Translations under genes and position numbers: made by a program
DNA from: Sphaerosporella brunnea
Taxonomy: Eukaryota > Ascomycota > Pezizomycetes > Pezizales > Pyronemataceae
DNA length: 64,000 nucleotides
NCBI GenBank assembly: GCA_008704415.1
Contig: VXIS01000084.1
Span: 1 to 64,000, forward strand
Direction of reading: 5' to 3'
Shown here: piece after piece, positions 53,164-63,777 of the stretch
Position numbering within the stretch: the stretch's first letter is position 1
Layout: each line of letters opens with the position of its first letter
Notes under the pieces: generated by a model
Told to the model about the DNA's origin: nothing
The model's database searches: none
The model's input: only the letters and a program-made list of their open reading frames with translations

Positions 53164-55494
53164 ATGCCGCCGCCGCGAGTGAACCCTCGATTTCGCGAGC
53201 CGTCTGCGCCTGTCGCGCGGGCGCTCTACACGCCGTCTCTGCCTCCGACGGTCGCAGCCGACCAGCAAGACACTCCCGCGATCGACAACCCGCTCATGAT
53301 AATCCCGGAGCCCGCTGCGTATCGGTACTCGCATTTCTGGTCGTATCGGAACGTTTCGATCGTGACGCGCTTCGGCACGGAAACCAGCGAGCCTGAGTTC
53401 ACCGGCTTCTATCAGCACGAACAGGAGGAATACATGATCACCTTCGAGATGCTTTTCGAGATGTTAAGTATCGCCTTCGTGCTGCCCGAGGGCTGGAACG
53501 ACCACGACGAAGACGATCCGGTTCGCGTGGTGCTTGCGCACCTGGACGCCGCTGCCGTCGCCACGTTTTTTTCCTCCCGATGCACCGAGCCTGTGCCACC
53601 CGGCTTGTATTACTACATCGAGCACTGCGACAACCCGGACGCTCTTGACTGCCACGAGTTGCAGTGGCAGGACGGTATCGCCACGCACCACTGGAGCGGC
53701 GAAGCAGTCCCCAGCTGTTGCGACGGCGGCGCTGGCCTGCAGAGTTCGGACTTGATTTCGATTGAGGATCCGAAGAGAAAGCAGGACGGTACTGGGGGTC
53801 AGGTTGCCGCGACCGAGGAACGGGGAAGAACCGGGAGGCCGGCAAAATCACAGTCCCCGGCAAAATCACAGTCCCCGGCAAAATCACAGTCCCCGGCAAA
53901 ATCACAGTCCCCGGCGAAACGCCGCAGGGCTGGGCAAGGGTCCCCGGCAAAGAGTCCAAAAAAGTCGAGAGCAATTGTAAGGATGCCCGTTGCGCCACCC
54001 GGACCATCACTGCCCATGGCGCCGGAACAAACCGAATTGACGGCAATCGAAGCAGCCGTGGTCAAAGCTGTTACTCCCTTGTTGAGAACCATGCAGACAG
54101 AGATAAACACCCGGATGGAAGGCTTGGAGACCCGCATGGAAGGCTTGGAGACCCGACTCAGCGACCGGATTGACACCGTGCAAAAGGATGTTGCCGAGAT
54201 CAAGGAGCACCAGTTGAGTACCGACATACGGCTGGCAACGATCGAAAACCACATGTACGCACGCGAGTTCACCGACGCGGAGTTGCACCACCTGAATACG
54301 AAGGGTCGAGACCCTATTGTTGCCACTCCACGCACCGCCGCATTCCGCATCGCTATCGAGAAGCGCGACCTGGCCTGCATCCTGACCGGCTCCAACAACC
54401 ACCCTCCGTTTGTCGGAAAGCGCAAAGAGATGCTGTGCGGACCGGCGATCGAAGCGGCGCATATCATTCCCCTTGGGCGTCCCGATCTCTGGAAAACGCA
54501 AATCGTCACTGGCATTCGGCTGTCGCGCAGGAAACTGCGAATCGGCGGCGGCAAGATCGACCAGAACGCGCTCGAGAACGGCGTCATGCTGCGTGCCGAT
54601 CTGCACTGCATGTTTGATCGCTTCTTTTGGGGAGTGCATCCGAAGACGTGGCGAGTAGTGGTTTTCATCCCTGTGCCCGAACTCGTGTCGTTCCATGGCA
54701 TGCGGATCACGCCCCGCGATAAGAAGCAGTTTCCTCCCGAGCCCGTCTGGCTTTGGCATTGGCAGCAGTGCGTGTTGAGGTGTTTCCGCGCTGAGGGCGA
54801 ACTGCCTGAAACAAAGTACTATGACCCACCCGAGGGTGAAGGGGTTACGTGCGCCGATGAGACGGCGGAGCACATCGCCGAAAGTGCCGGTGATGAGGAC
54901 AAAACAACCGCGCAGGTCTCAACTGAAGCCGAATACGATTCGGATAGTGAGAGCTCTAGCTCGGAGTCCAGCCATTCTCCCAGCATCTCCACAGCCAGCT
55001 CTGTGTCTTCAATCAACACTATCGACGACAAAAACAGGACCGCCGTCGAACTTGCCACCATTGGAACGGAGTCTCAAAGCTCTGTCGAAAGCTCCCCTGA
55101 GAACGTCCGCAATGTGCACCAGCAGATGTCTACCGACGTCGAATCCGATACCGAAAGTTCCACCTCGGAGTCTAGCATGTCCAGCAACTCAACCACAAGC
55201 TCTGCGTCCACGGTCGACCCGATGGACAACAGACACAAGATCGGTGCCCAATTTGCCTCCGCTAGAGCTGCGCTCACGCTCACTCAGCAGTCCACCGCCA
55301 GCCAAGGTTTCGATCACAAAGCCCGCTCGCTCGTGCAGCAGATGGTAAGTTTCCGAGTCATCAATGTCGAACTGAGCTAACGTTGATGCAAGTGCGCACA
55401 TACACTGGACGATACGGTCGCCGACCAGGAATGGAGAGACCCGCAGTTGCAGTCGCCCGCATCGACCGTCGTTCGCGTCATCGAGGCAATGTAG
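53164..55494 (+). CDS. HNH-nuclease domain protein, two exons
   Basis: Exon 1 is 53164-55344 and exon 2 55393-55494, separated by a 48-nt phase-0 intron (GTAAGT...CTAAC...CAAG). The spliced product has 760 residues and ends RVIEAM; without splicing the frame ends inside the intron. Domains: an N-terminal region of about 190 residues with FRFGTET-like beta segments and no known motif; a basic linker with four or five tandem SPAKSQ hexapeptides (~229-252) that resembles a nuclear-localisation or DNA-binding tail; a coiled coil (~305-360, MEGLETRMEGLETRLSDRID); an HNH nuclease core with Cys in DLACILTGS, AAHIIP (His433) and NGVMLRADLHCMFDRF (Asn472, His481), the pattern of fungal HNH_2-like proteins; and a Ser-rich acidic tail with an internal duplication (DSDSESSSSESS and ESDTESSTSESS). 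The catalytic His and Asn look intact. Role unknown. Confidence 0.85.
55345..55392 (+). other. Intron of the HNH gene, 48 nt
   Basis: GTAAGT donor after CAGATG, CTAAC branch at 55376-55380, acceptor CAAG 12 nt later. Reading continues in frame as CAHTLDDTVADQEWRDPQLQ to a TAG at 55492-55494. Confidence 0.75.
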
Positions 55495-56735
55495 TGAGGT
55501 GGGAAGCAGGGTGCCCGGGTCTCCAAAAGCGCCGTGTCCAGACGCATCAGGCTTCATTCGTGTTTTTCATTGCAATCAACATTCGCATATCACTATGTCA
55601 ATAACCTATATGTTTCGGCGCGAGGCCGTGTGCACAATGTAGTCCGCGCCACCGAGCGCTGCACCTGGAACATGGCGCAGCATAACTATTCACAGTGTCC
55701 TCGTTCCCTGCGTGCGTTCTGGCCATACCGATCGCAGAAACTCTTGGTGACTAGCAGTCCATGTCAGAATGCCGAACAGCTGCCTGATCGCGCACCGTTG
55801 TTCCTTTCCCCAAGCTTCGGCGCTCCTTCTCGTCCTGTGCTGTAGCTCACTGAGGTCGTGGCCTAGATATTGCAACCTTTTTGACCGCACTCCGTTCTAC
55901 GACGCATTCGTCGCTCCTCACCCGGAGATGAAGTTCGAATAGTTCGAGCAAGAGTGGCAGGACCGGGCCGGTTGATGTATGTGTAGCCAAAAACGACAGA
56001 TGCCTGGCGGGCCCGCCGGGCGCCGAGTACTTCTGGGCCTGGCGGGTGCCAGTAGGCGTCTGGGTCTCGATCCAAAACCGCCTGTTAGAGTCATCCTCCT
56101 CCGACCACTCGTGGTCATCGTCCTCGTCGTCGTCAAGCGCGATCCTGGCCACGTCTACCTCCGCCGCCGACGGGCACCATCAACATAGAGCCAGTTCTTA
56201 TGGTATCTTATCGCCTCCCATATGCCGAGAATGATTAGCTTGAGGACCATGGTATTGGCAAAGGTCGCAGTGCGTGAGGATCGGCATTTTGAAGATGGTA
56301 GTATGTGTGGGTTAGTGGTCGCTGGATGGTCTGGGTTGTTGTTGCAGGGTGGAGTGCGTAACAGGTCGGTTTTATTGGGGAAAGGCGTAATGCCGGGTTT
56401 TACTGGAGAATGGGTGCGTTTCAGACCATCCGATTTGGCCGCCGAATCCACTGGGCACGTCTCACAGCAGTGGAACTCCGTGCACGCCGCAGCTTTTGTT
56501 GGTGCTCTGGATGTCCCCAAGCGGGTCCAACGCTGTTCTTGATCGAGATAATATTCCAGGCACCGGGCGCAGCCGTGGGAACTCCGGAATGAGGTAGAAA
56601 TGATTGTGCTTGCTTCTCTTCACCGAGGCGCTTAAGAAAAGAAGTCAAGTGAATTGAATCAGCGCTCTGAAAAAAAAAAAGAAAAAAGATATTGTCCCCT
56701 TCCCCTTCCCCAAGACATCCTCTCCCGCTTGACCA
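55495..56735. other. Intergenic with a hAT family 4 fragment
   Basis: At about 55973-56086 the reverse complement matches the interior of the element starting at 63778 (CAGATGCCTGACGGGCCC-type and CCTGGCGGGTGCC blocks). Other ORFs here, up to about 120 codons, are unsupported. Confidence 0.5.
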
Positions 56736-57254
56736 TCACACGTCCCAGGATGAAATCATCCCCGCTTCGTCCCAGTGACGCAGGTCCTCCAGCGCCGCAA
56801 CGCTCTCGCAATCAAGGTGCGCCCGACGCTCAGCAAGAGTCAGCTTTGCACTACTAAATATACGTTCTACCTCAGCTGACATTGCAGGAACTGATAGAAT
56901 CTCTAGAGCCATTGTTGCTAGTCGAGGATATCTGTATTTCTTTGTTTTCCAATACGATAAGAGATCGAAAATACTATCATCTGGTGGTTCGTGGCACCAA
57001 CGCTCACATTCATCAAGAGGTTTTTTATCCTGACCTGCTGCAAGAATGGTTTGCTCTGCTTGAGACTTGGTTTTGCGTGTTGGGGGACGTCCACCCTTCG
57101 CCTTGCCACTCGCTCTCGCATTTTGAGGTGACCCAGCATGGGAAGTTAGGGGGCCGTCCTGGTGAGAATCAAACGTGAATTTTGTCGTGTATTTGTCAAT
57201 ATGATCCAGTGCATTACCAATGACAGTCTGAAACGTCTCTTTCAGCGCGGGAAT
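56736..57254 (-). pseudogene. hAT transposase C-terminal fragment
   Basis: The minus strand is open for about 173 codons from after a TGA at 57255-57257 to the TGA at 56736-56738, but has no ATG at its start. It contains KAKGGRPPTRKTKSQAE, DECERWCHEPPDDSIFDLLS, then the hAT dimerisation domain: YWKTKKYRYPRLATMALEIL, SVPAMSAEVERIFSSAKLTL, AERRAHLDCESVAALEDLR, and the end HWDEAG. This is the RNase H-fold insertion and C-terminal domain of a hAT transposase. The DDE catalytic part is missing. It is less diverged than the other hAT coding remnants in the window and belongs to a different family. Confidence 0.85.
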
Positions 57255-57389
57255 TCAGGGAGCGTTTGATTCCCGCATCACTGACGAGCACTCGAGTTTA
57301 ATGGCTGGAGAGGTACCCGTCAGCACGATGCAACTAGGTATTGCACTGATGGAGGGTGCAGGTTGGGGGGTCACTTCTAGAGGATGCCC

Positions 57390-57620
57390 GATCTCGCGTG
57401 GTGCGCCGGCGCGCCTTGCCAGCTGGGCCGCAGCCGGGCTGCGTGGGCTGTTTCGCGGGCTGATTAAACAGCCGGCCGGGCTGGCTGCTGACAACACTGT
57501 CCGTCACTAATCCCGTCGGCAGGGCGCAGATGAAAAGTGTCGGCCCAAGGTGGGTTGATCGAGAAGATTCTGTGCAATTCCATCATTTCAGTTTCACTGC
57601 TGAAAAGCTGGCTCAATCAC
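57390..57620 (+). mobile_element. hAT end and dimerisation-domain scrap (CAGTGTTGTCAGCAGCC family)
   Basis: The complement of CAGTGTTGTCAGCAGCCAGC ends at 57499, preceded by GGCCGGGCTGGCTG-type subterminal repeats. A related end lies at ~42460. Just to the right, 57547-57620 still reads as the hAT dimerisation-domain end (SVSLLKSWLNH). Confidence 0.55.
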
Positions 57621-58845
57621 AGGAGCCCCGATGACTGGGAACTTCACAGCATCAATAATAATTCGACAAACATCAAGGATACCGCCGACGGACAGAGCGA
57701 GGTTGAGGATGCGGGAGAGAGAGCGAGGCTCGGCAGCCGGCCAGAGGGAGACCATGCAGAGCGAAGGTAGGGCGGCCGGCCATAGCACGGGTCACTCCCA
57801 AACAGACCACCCTCGTTGGAGCGATGTTCACAATGGTGTTGTCGATGCTGGCGATGATGATGGCCAGGAGCATCCCGACGACAGCGGACAACCTGCCCAC
57901 TACCCTCAATATTTGCGCGCATGTGTTTGTTTCAAGTTGCTTGAAGCCTCAAAGCAGATAAACCAAGGAATCAGGTATTGGCATCTCAACCTCTGTGTTT
58001 CCAGACAGAAAGTCCGACCAGCCGCGCACTGCGGTTTTTGGTTGGCCGAACCCGATTGTATTGCCGTCTGATATCCTCAAAATGTCTAATGCAGCGTGTG
58101 GTGGTTGAGAAGGCCCGCGGATTTTGACGAACACACAGTACAAGAGGTGACATTGCTGATGCACCTTTTCTTGACCAGTTGACAGGAGTTCAGCAGCCCT
58201 GCATTCGCCGTAATGAACACACTCTTAATGGCTCATGCCGCAGGCAATAAACTGTCGGTCTTCTGCTTTTACACATGCCAACGAGAAAATTCGTAGAGGC
58301 CTTGGGACCTGGAGTCTGTACAGTCTAATAATGCTATCGCCCACGAAATATGCCTCGCCCTCCACGTGGCATCGAGAAACAATTCCAGGTGGGCCCTCCG
58401 GCCGCAGGTGAGGAATGTTGCTCATAATTTATGCAACACAAAACGAAAAGCTGGTGCCTCAACGGTCAGGTACATTCGGTAGCTAAACTGAGAGACACCA
58501 AGCAGGACTTAAGATGTCCGAACACTAGCCACGACGTTCTCGTCCACGTCGTCATCAGGGTCTGTTGCGCTTGTGACTGTATCAGAGACGTCACTGTTGC
58601 AGTGATTCTGGGTCATGGTGGAGCTTCACAGTCACGGCGTCGAGGATTGTCACTGCGTCCCGGGATGTATCACGCAAAGTCGGAGGCAAGGTTGTCACCG
58701 GAGTGATGGTGATCAACTACCCAAAAAGGTTACAGTGTAGGAGTTGAGCGAGGGGCCGGAGGCGGAGATACTCGTCAAATCAACCTGTAAGAACGTTGGG
58801 GTCGCAACGAGGTTCAACACGTTCACGATGTCTAAGATGGCGACT
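57621..58845. other. Intergenic, no recognised gene
   Basis: ORFs of 65-150 codons without motifs. No repeat boundary seen. Confidence 0.45.
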
Positions 58846-58924
58846 CTAGGTTGGAAAATATAGTGAAAGGAGGTTGAACCTATCGGATGCAATGCTGCTT
58901 ACGCTCATACAAGTGAACATCCGT

Positions 58925-59085
58925 GTGGTGACCACACGCTGTGCAGTCATTAGTACAGCGCCACTTAATGTAAAGTCATACGTACGTTGCAGCCAGGGCG
59001 TATATGTGTGAAACAGGGCGCAGTTGCTTTCATTCAGCGTCGTCGCTATCGCTCCTCCACGGCTCCGCTCCAGAATGATAGAGAT
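58925..59085 (-). repeat. Dispersed inverted repeat, copy 2
   Basis: Reverse complement matches 52740-52893. On the minus strand it lies in a frame that reads SIILERSRGGAI and ATTLNESNCALFHTYTP; the other copy reads the same peptide only in pieces. Origin unknown. Confidence 0.65.
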
Positions 59086-59345
59086 GTGCAGTCGCTGCGC
59101 TCCAAAATCCGACAGTCGGAAATTTAGGCTTGGGCCTCCGGAAACGCCACCGAAAAAAGCCACACCAACTGCATTATAGTGAATGGCTCCGCTCCAGACG
59201 CTAGAGCTGCGTAGTCGCTCCGCAGTATCGTCGCTGAAGCTCCTCCACGGCTCCACTCCAGAATAGTAGAGCTGGAGAGTCGCTCCGCAGTGTCGTCGCT
59301 GGCGCTCGTTACATGGCTCTGCCCCACAATGCGCCCCGCATGACA
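59040..59345. repeat. Degenerate ~80-110-bp tandem repeat
   Basis: CTCC(A/G)C(G)GCTCC(G/A)CTCCAGA recurs at about 59057, 59187 and 59244, each followed within 20-40 bp by AGAG(C/A)TG and GTCGCT. Imperfect, about three units. Confidence 0.55.
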
Positions 59346-60803
59346 GCTAATCACTCAGCCCCTTTTCCGTGTTCAGCCACATTTTTCCGTGGTCTTTTTT
59401 TCCGTTCACGTGACTCGTTTGCTCTATATAGTTATTGATGCCCGGTACTTCAGAATGCGCGGTATATAAGGAATTATACGGTACCAAGGCAACGACACAC
59501 AACCGCCACCTCGTAACAATGATATATTCCGTCCCAATGCGACCAACCGCGCCGCGGCTGGAATATCCCCGTCGCGAATAACACGCCCCGTTCCCCGTCG
59601 CGAATAACACGCCCCGTCGCGACTTCACGCTTCACGCGAACAAGTCGTTCATCCGCACAGACTCCTCCCAAAACGAGCGTATCCAGCGCATTGGCATGCT
59701 CTGCAGCAATCTCAGGCCCTCAAACAACTGCATGGACCTTCAACCGTTCGATGCGGAGAAACATCGGCAAACACTTCCTGCCCCGCCATCCTCGTCGTCC
59801 TCCGGTCTCCTCCCGCCCAATCGAGGGTGTAAGCGTCCTGCTGTCGTGTTTGCTGCCACAGCCTCGACCCGGCGCAGCGGCATTTGGTCTGGGTGTAAAT
59901 AGATCATTTGTGGGTTTCATCCCGTCGAATAAACTGTCCCTGCCACCACAAAACTCTACTCCACATCACTGATCGCCGAGAAAAGCGCACATCTCCGCCG
60001 CCGCCGGCAGAAAAGAAACCGAAACCGAAATTCCCGGATACTATCAACAACCTGGATTCCAGTTCCTCTGCTCGCGAGCGATCACCCTTCAAACTTTAGG
60101 GCGCCCAGAGACGGGATATAGCAACTGACGATAGGATATGTAGTACCCCCGCCGCGTGTATCCATGCCGCATCCGAATGCTTCCCCCAAAAAGGAAAGAA
60201 AAAAAAAACCCCATGCTCTAAATAGTCTATTCCCACGGCCGGCAAAAACATCATGCGATATAGTAGTACGCCCCCAGACGCCGTCCAGGCCAGCTGACAA
60301 ACCAGCCAGTCAGTCGCGAGGATGTTTACCGGCCAAGGCCGGATCGTTTACCGTAGAAATATGCAGCCTCCCGCCCTGCGCGCCTCCACCAACACCCTGC
60401 TTGACAGTGCGTTGTGTAGCCCCGCAAACGCAAACACGAACTGACAACCGCCGCCAACCCTGACCCGCTGCCGCGGCCACCACGCGCGAACGGGTTCCTC
60501 CGCGAGGTCTGCGAGGGATCGTGGATCAACACCGGATGCGTGTTTTGAGAGGGTTACGCCGTCGATGTGTGCTTTCATTGCCGCGCAGTGTTTGGGGGAA
60601 AACAGGTATGGGTTAGCAGATTCCGGTCCGATGGCGTAGGTGAAGGCCGCAGTATGAACAACACTCGATGGTGATTTATGCGTTGTGGAGATACAGCTGC
60701 GGGAAATGAAGACTCATTATGACTCCAATCAAGAAAGACGGAACACAACTAACGGCCAAAAACAAACACCGATGAATCGACTTTCCCTACTGATATGACC
60801 AGC
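59346..60803. other. Intergenic, 3' flank of the kinase gene
   Basis: Holds the exact second copy of the 26-bp sequence seen at 44368 (59459-59484) and a short CCCCGTCGCGAATAACACGC direct repeat (about 59567-59606). No convincing ORF. Confidence 0.5.
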
Positions 60804-63017
60804 TCACTCCTGCATCGCGCGAATACCATCCTCCAGAATGCCCAGGACGTCCGCATACATATCAGCCACGTCCGTCTCCGTGGCCGCAGAGTCGCCGACC
60901 CTGACAAACTGCCCATCCTCTGCAAGCTCCCAGGACACCTTTTGCTCCCGTTTGTCGAACTCTGCGGCAATGCGCGCGCGCCACTGATTCAGCGTGAACC
61001 ACAGTTTGCGGCGCGCGGCGGTGACAAGCGTCGGCATTACATGGTACATGAACTGCGTTTCAGTTAAATATACTCGCTTTTGCATTGCGGCATGTTTGCA
61101 ACTTGTGCCGTCTGGGAAGATGCTGGCGGGGGGCGGGGGTTGTCTCCGCCTTCCGGTTGCGTCGTAGTAGATGCAGATGTCGAGCAGGACGTAGTAGAAG
61201 GATTCTAGGTCGTGGATGGGGTTGTGCGGTTCCCAGCGCAACCCCCCCAGCACGTCGATCGCCATGTACTTGAACGTGCCCGCGACTAAGTCGGTGCCGG
61301 ATGACCGCTGCCGTGAGCGCGAGATGGCGAAATCGAAGTCGATCAGGAAGCCGTGGGGTGACCCGTGAGGTGGGTCTGGGTGCAGGAGCACGTTGTTCAG
61401 TGAGACGTCGCGATGCACGATGCCGTGGGTCATGTACAAGTGCTTGTGGCCTAGGATGGCGTCGCGCAGTGCGCGCAGGAGGTGCCGGTAGGACGTGAAG
61501 GACAGGAGCGGCTGGCCAAGCGGGGTCATGATGAGGCGGGTTTTGATGCGGTTTTGCACCGGAGTCGAGCCGGATGCGCCATAGAGATGCCGGCTAGTCC
61601 GCGTCAGCGCGGGTGCCGGTTCCGGTTCATGTCGTTGCGCGGCTGCCGTGGGTTCGTTGGTGATGATGTCGCCGCGTACGTGGCTGGCCACGTCGACCAC
61701 GGTTCCGTCCAGATGGGCGTCGGTGTGCCATACATACCCGGGCAATCCTACCGTGCCTGGCGCGATGCGAGCGAGGAAGCTGCCCTCCACGTCGCGTTCG
61801 GCGGCCCGCCATTGGTCTTTTACCACGAACTGCCAAGGAGCACCATCCGGAGCGTCGAACAGCTTGGCCCGCCAGCAGACAGTCCCCCGCGAGGCGATCG
61901 CGTACCGCCGCACAACGAAGCTGGGGTCGATGCGGTACTTGGTGCCATCCGCGACGACGAACGGGGCGGGCAAGGCCGGAAGGGCGAAATGCACGGTGGG
62001 ATCGTACACACACTCCGTCGTTCCGCGCATTCCTGGCGTCCATCGAATCGTGGGGTCGAACCCAATCTCGCCAGCATCCATCCTGACGAACGTGCGCATC
62101 GCGGCCAGGAAGGTGCGCGGCGACCGGTGGACATCGATCGGCGTCGAAGCGAGCGCGCCGGCGCGGTCGAAGCGGAACACGCGCATGACGGTGCCGCAGA
62201 GGGTGAAGACGACAGCCCAGCTGCGCTGCGGCTGCGTGCCGAACAGCTCGCGCACGTAGTTGGCCAGCTGGATGAAGGTCTTGTCGCGGCCGTCTTTGTC
62301 CGGATTCGCCTTCAGCACGCCCACCACGCGCACCTGGTGCCAGTGGGTGCGCTGCTCGACTCCAGGGACCCGGCTGCGAACGAGGAGATCGCATTTCCGC
62401 ATCGCGTCGCTACTGTTCAAAACCAAACTGCCGGACGGCACGTACGCGGTTTCGTGCCCGACAACCGGCCTCGTTTTTGGACGCACTAGGGGGTCGATGC
62501 TGGCAAAGAACCACCGCTGAACCTCTCCCGCAAACGACGCCTCAGGCCATCCTGTCCAGCGTTCGCCGTCGTGCAGATAGTCAGGCACATCGTCCTGGTC
62601 GTGGCGATCGAACAGCGCCCACAGCTCCGGGACATCGTAGATCACGCGTCCCCACAGTTCGCCGTACAGACTCGCGTCGGTCACGCTGAGTGTGGGTAGT
62701 GCGTCGGAGGTGGCGCTACGCGGCGTCGAGAACAACGTTGCACTGGAGGCTTGCTGCTCAGCTGGCAGGGCATCGGCGAGGCAATGTGTGGAGAACGCAT
62801 CGCGCGGCGGTGTTGAAGACGCGGAGGATGCGGCGGGTTCGGTACGTGCGGCGGCTGCGGCGGCAGCACGCTGAGCGCGTGTTTGCACCGACGATTGCAC
62901 CGAAGGACGTGTAGCCCGGCGGTGTCGGGGTTTCCCGGGCTGCGGCGGCGGAGACCTAGACGCGGTGTTGCGGGGCTGCTGGCGACGGGCCACGACACGC
63001 TTAGTGACTGGTGCCAT
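60804..63017 (-). CDS. FunK1-type fungal protein kinase
   Basis: The first ATG of the long minus-strand frame is at 63017, giving 737 residues; the frame is open ~98 codons further upstream but only from non-ATG codons. The N-terminus is Arg/Pro/Ala-rich and disordered. Residues ~135-470 form the typical FunK1 front part (SDAMRKCDLLVRSR, IQLANYVRELFGTQPQRSW). The kinase core has HRDVSLNNVLL (catalytic loop; His535, Asp537), LIDFDFA where DFD (560-562) replaces DFG as usual in this family, GTFKYMAIDVLGG (activation segment end) and HDLESFYYVLLDICIYY. FunK1 kinases are a fungal family of unproven substrates, often amplified and variable between strains. No signal peptide. A truncated second copy lies directly upstream, showing local duplication. 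Single exon. Confidence 0.9.
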   Translation of the reverse strand: MAPVTKRVVARRQQPRNTASRSPPPQPGKPRHRRATRPSVQSSVQTRAQRAAAAAAARTEPAASSASSTPPRDAFSTHCLADALPAEQQASSATLFSTPRSATSDALPTLSVTDASLYGELWGRVIYDVPELWALFDRHDQDDVPDYLHDGERWTGWPEASFAGEVQRWFFASIDPLVRPKTRPVVGHETAYVPSGSLVLNSSDAMRKCDLLVRSRVPGVEQRTHWHQVRVVGVLKANPDKDGRDKTFIQLANYVRELFGTQPQRSWAVVFTLCGTVMRVFRFDRAGALASTPIDVHRSPRTFLAAMRTFVRMDAGEIGFDPTIRWTPGMRGTTECVYDPTVHFALPALPAPFVVADGTKYRIDPSFVVRRYAIASRGTVCWRAKLFDAPDGAPWQFVVKDQWRAAERDVEGSFLARIAPGTVGLPGYVWHTDAHLDGTVVDVASHVRGDIITNEPTAAAQRHEPEPAPALTRTSRHLYGASGSTPVQNRIKTRLIMTPLGQPLLSFTSYRHLLRALRDAILGHKHLYMTHGIVHRDVSLNNVLLHPDPPHGSPHGFLIDFDFAISRSRQRSSGTDLVAGTFKYMAIDVLGGLRWEPHNPIHDLESFYYVLLDICIYYDATGRRRQPPPPASIFPDGTSCKHAAMQKRVYLTETQFMYHVMPTLVTAARRKLWFTLNQWRARIAAEFDKREQKVSWELAEDGQFVRVGDSAATETDVADMYADVLGILEDGIRAMQE

Positions 63018-63297
63018 GCGTGGCGGTGTTGATAGGTACAGTTCAGGGACGTCGTTGGATGTGTTGCGCGGCGTTGATTTGCGTAGTTGCACCCCGTGTC
63101 GTTGCGGCGTTTTGTTGTGGCGACCGTCGCCAGGGAAACCGTTGCCAGGGAAACAGTTGAGCGCCACACCCGCGCCACCAACCAGTGCCACGCAAGCCAC
63201 AGCCACGCGCGGTTGATTCTCATCTGCAACATCTGTCCGACATGGCGGTATAGATTGCGGCTCGTCGCGGTCAGGCTGAGGTTTTGATGTTCCTGCG

Positions 63298-63777
63298 TGC
63301 GTGGCTGGCAACGCCGACCACGGTTCCGTTCAGAGTAACGTTCGAGTGCCAGGTGCGATGCGAGCCAGGAAGCACCCCTCGACGTCGCTCTCGGCCGCGC
63401 GCCATTGGTCTTTAATCACGTAAGCCCAGGGAGCATCTTCCGGGGCGTCGAATAGTTCTGCCCGCTAGCAGACGGTTCCTTGCGTTGCGATGGCGGACCG
63501 GCGCACGATGAAGCTGGGGCCGATGCGGTACTTGGTTCCATCCGCAATAATAAACGGCGCCGGCATGGTTGGGAGAACGAAATGGACGGTAGGACCGTAC
63601 ACGCATTCGGTCAATCGCAGCACGTCACCGACCGCTGGCACCGGACCTTGGTGTCGAATCGGCTGGCGTCTCCCACCATCCATCGAATAGCCGGATCAAA
63701 CCCTATTTCTTCCGTATTCATGTGGACGAAAGCGCGCATGGAGGCCAGGAAGGTCAGCGGACATTGGTGAATATCAA
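63298..63777 (-). pseudogene. FunK1 kinase fragment, truncated duplicate
   Basis: The minus strand reads INIHQCPLTFLASMRAFVHM, NTEEIGFDPAIRW, then TECVYGPTVHFVLPTMPAPF, IIADGTKYRIGPSFIVRRSA, parallel to residues ~320-470 of the kinase at 60.8-63.0 kb. It carries a TAG where the intact gene has TGG (about 63464-63466) and frame changes. It is cut on the right by a hAT end at 63778 and has no kinase core. Confidence 0.88.

Noticed and set aside
39027..63017. The kinesin-like, HNH and kinase genes as one linked defence or effector system
   Set aside because: They are 5-14 kb apart, on different strands, separated by transposons, and share no domain or regulatory motif that I can see. Co-location in a repeat-rich compartment is enough explanation without comparative data.
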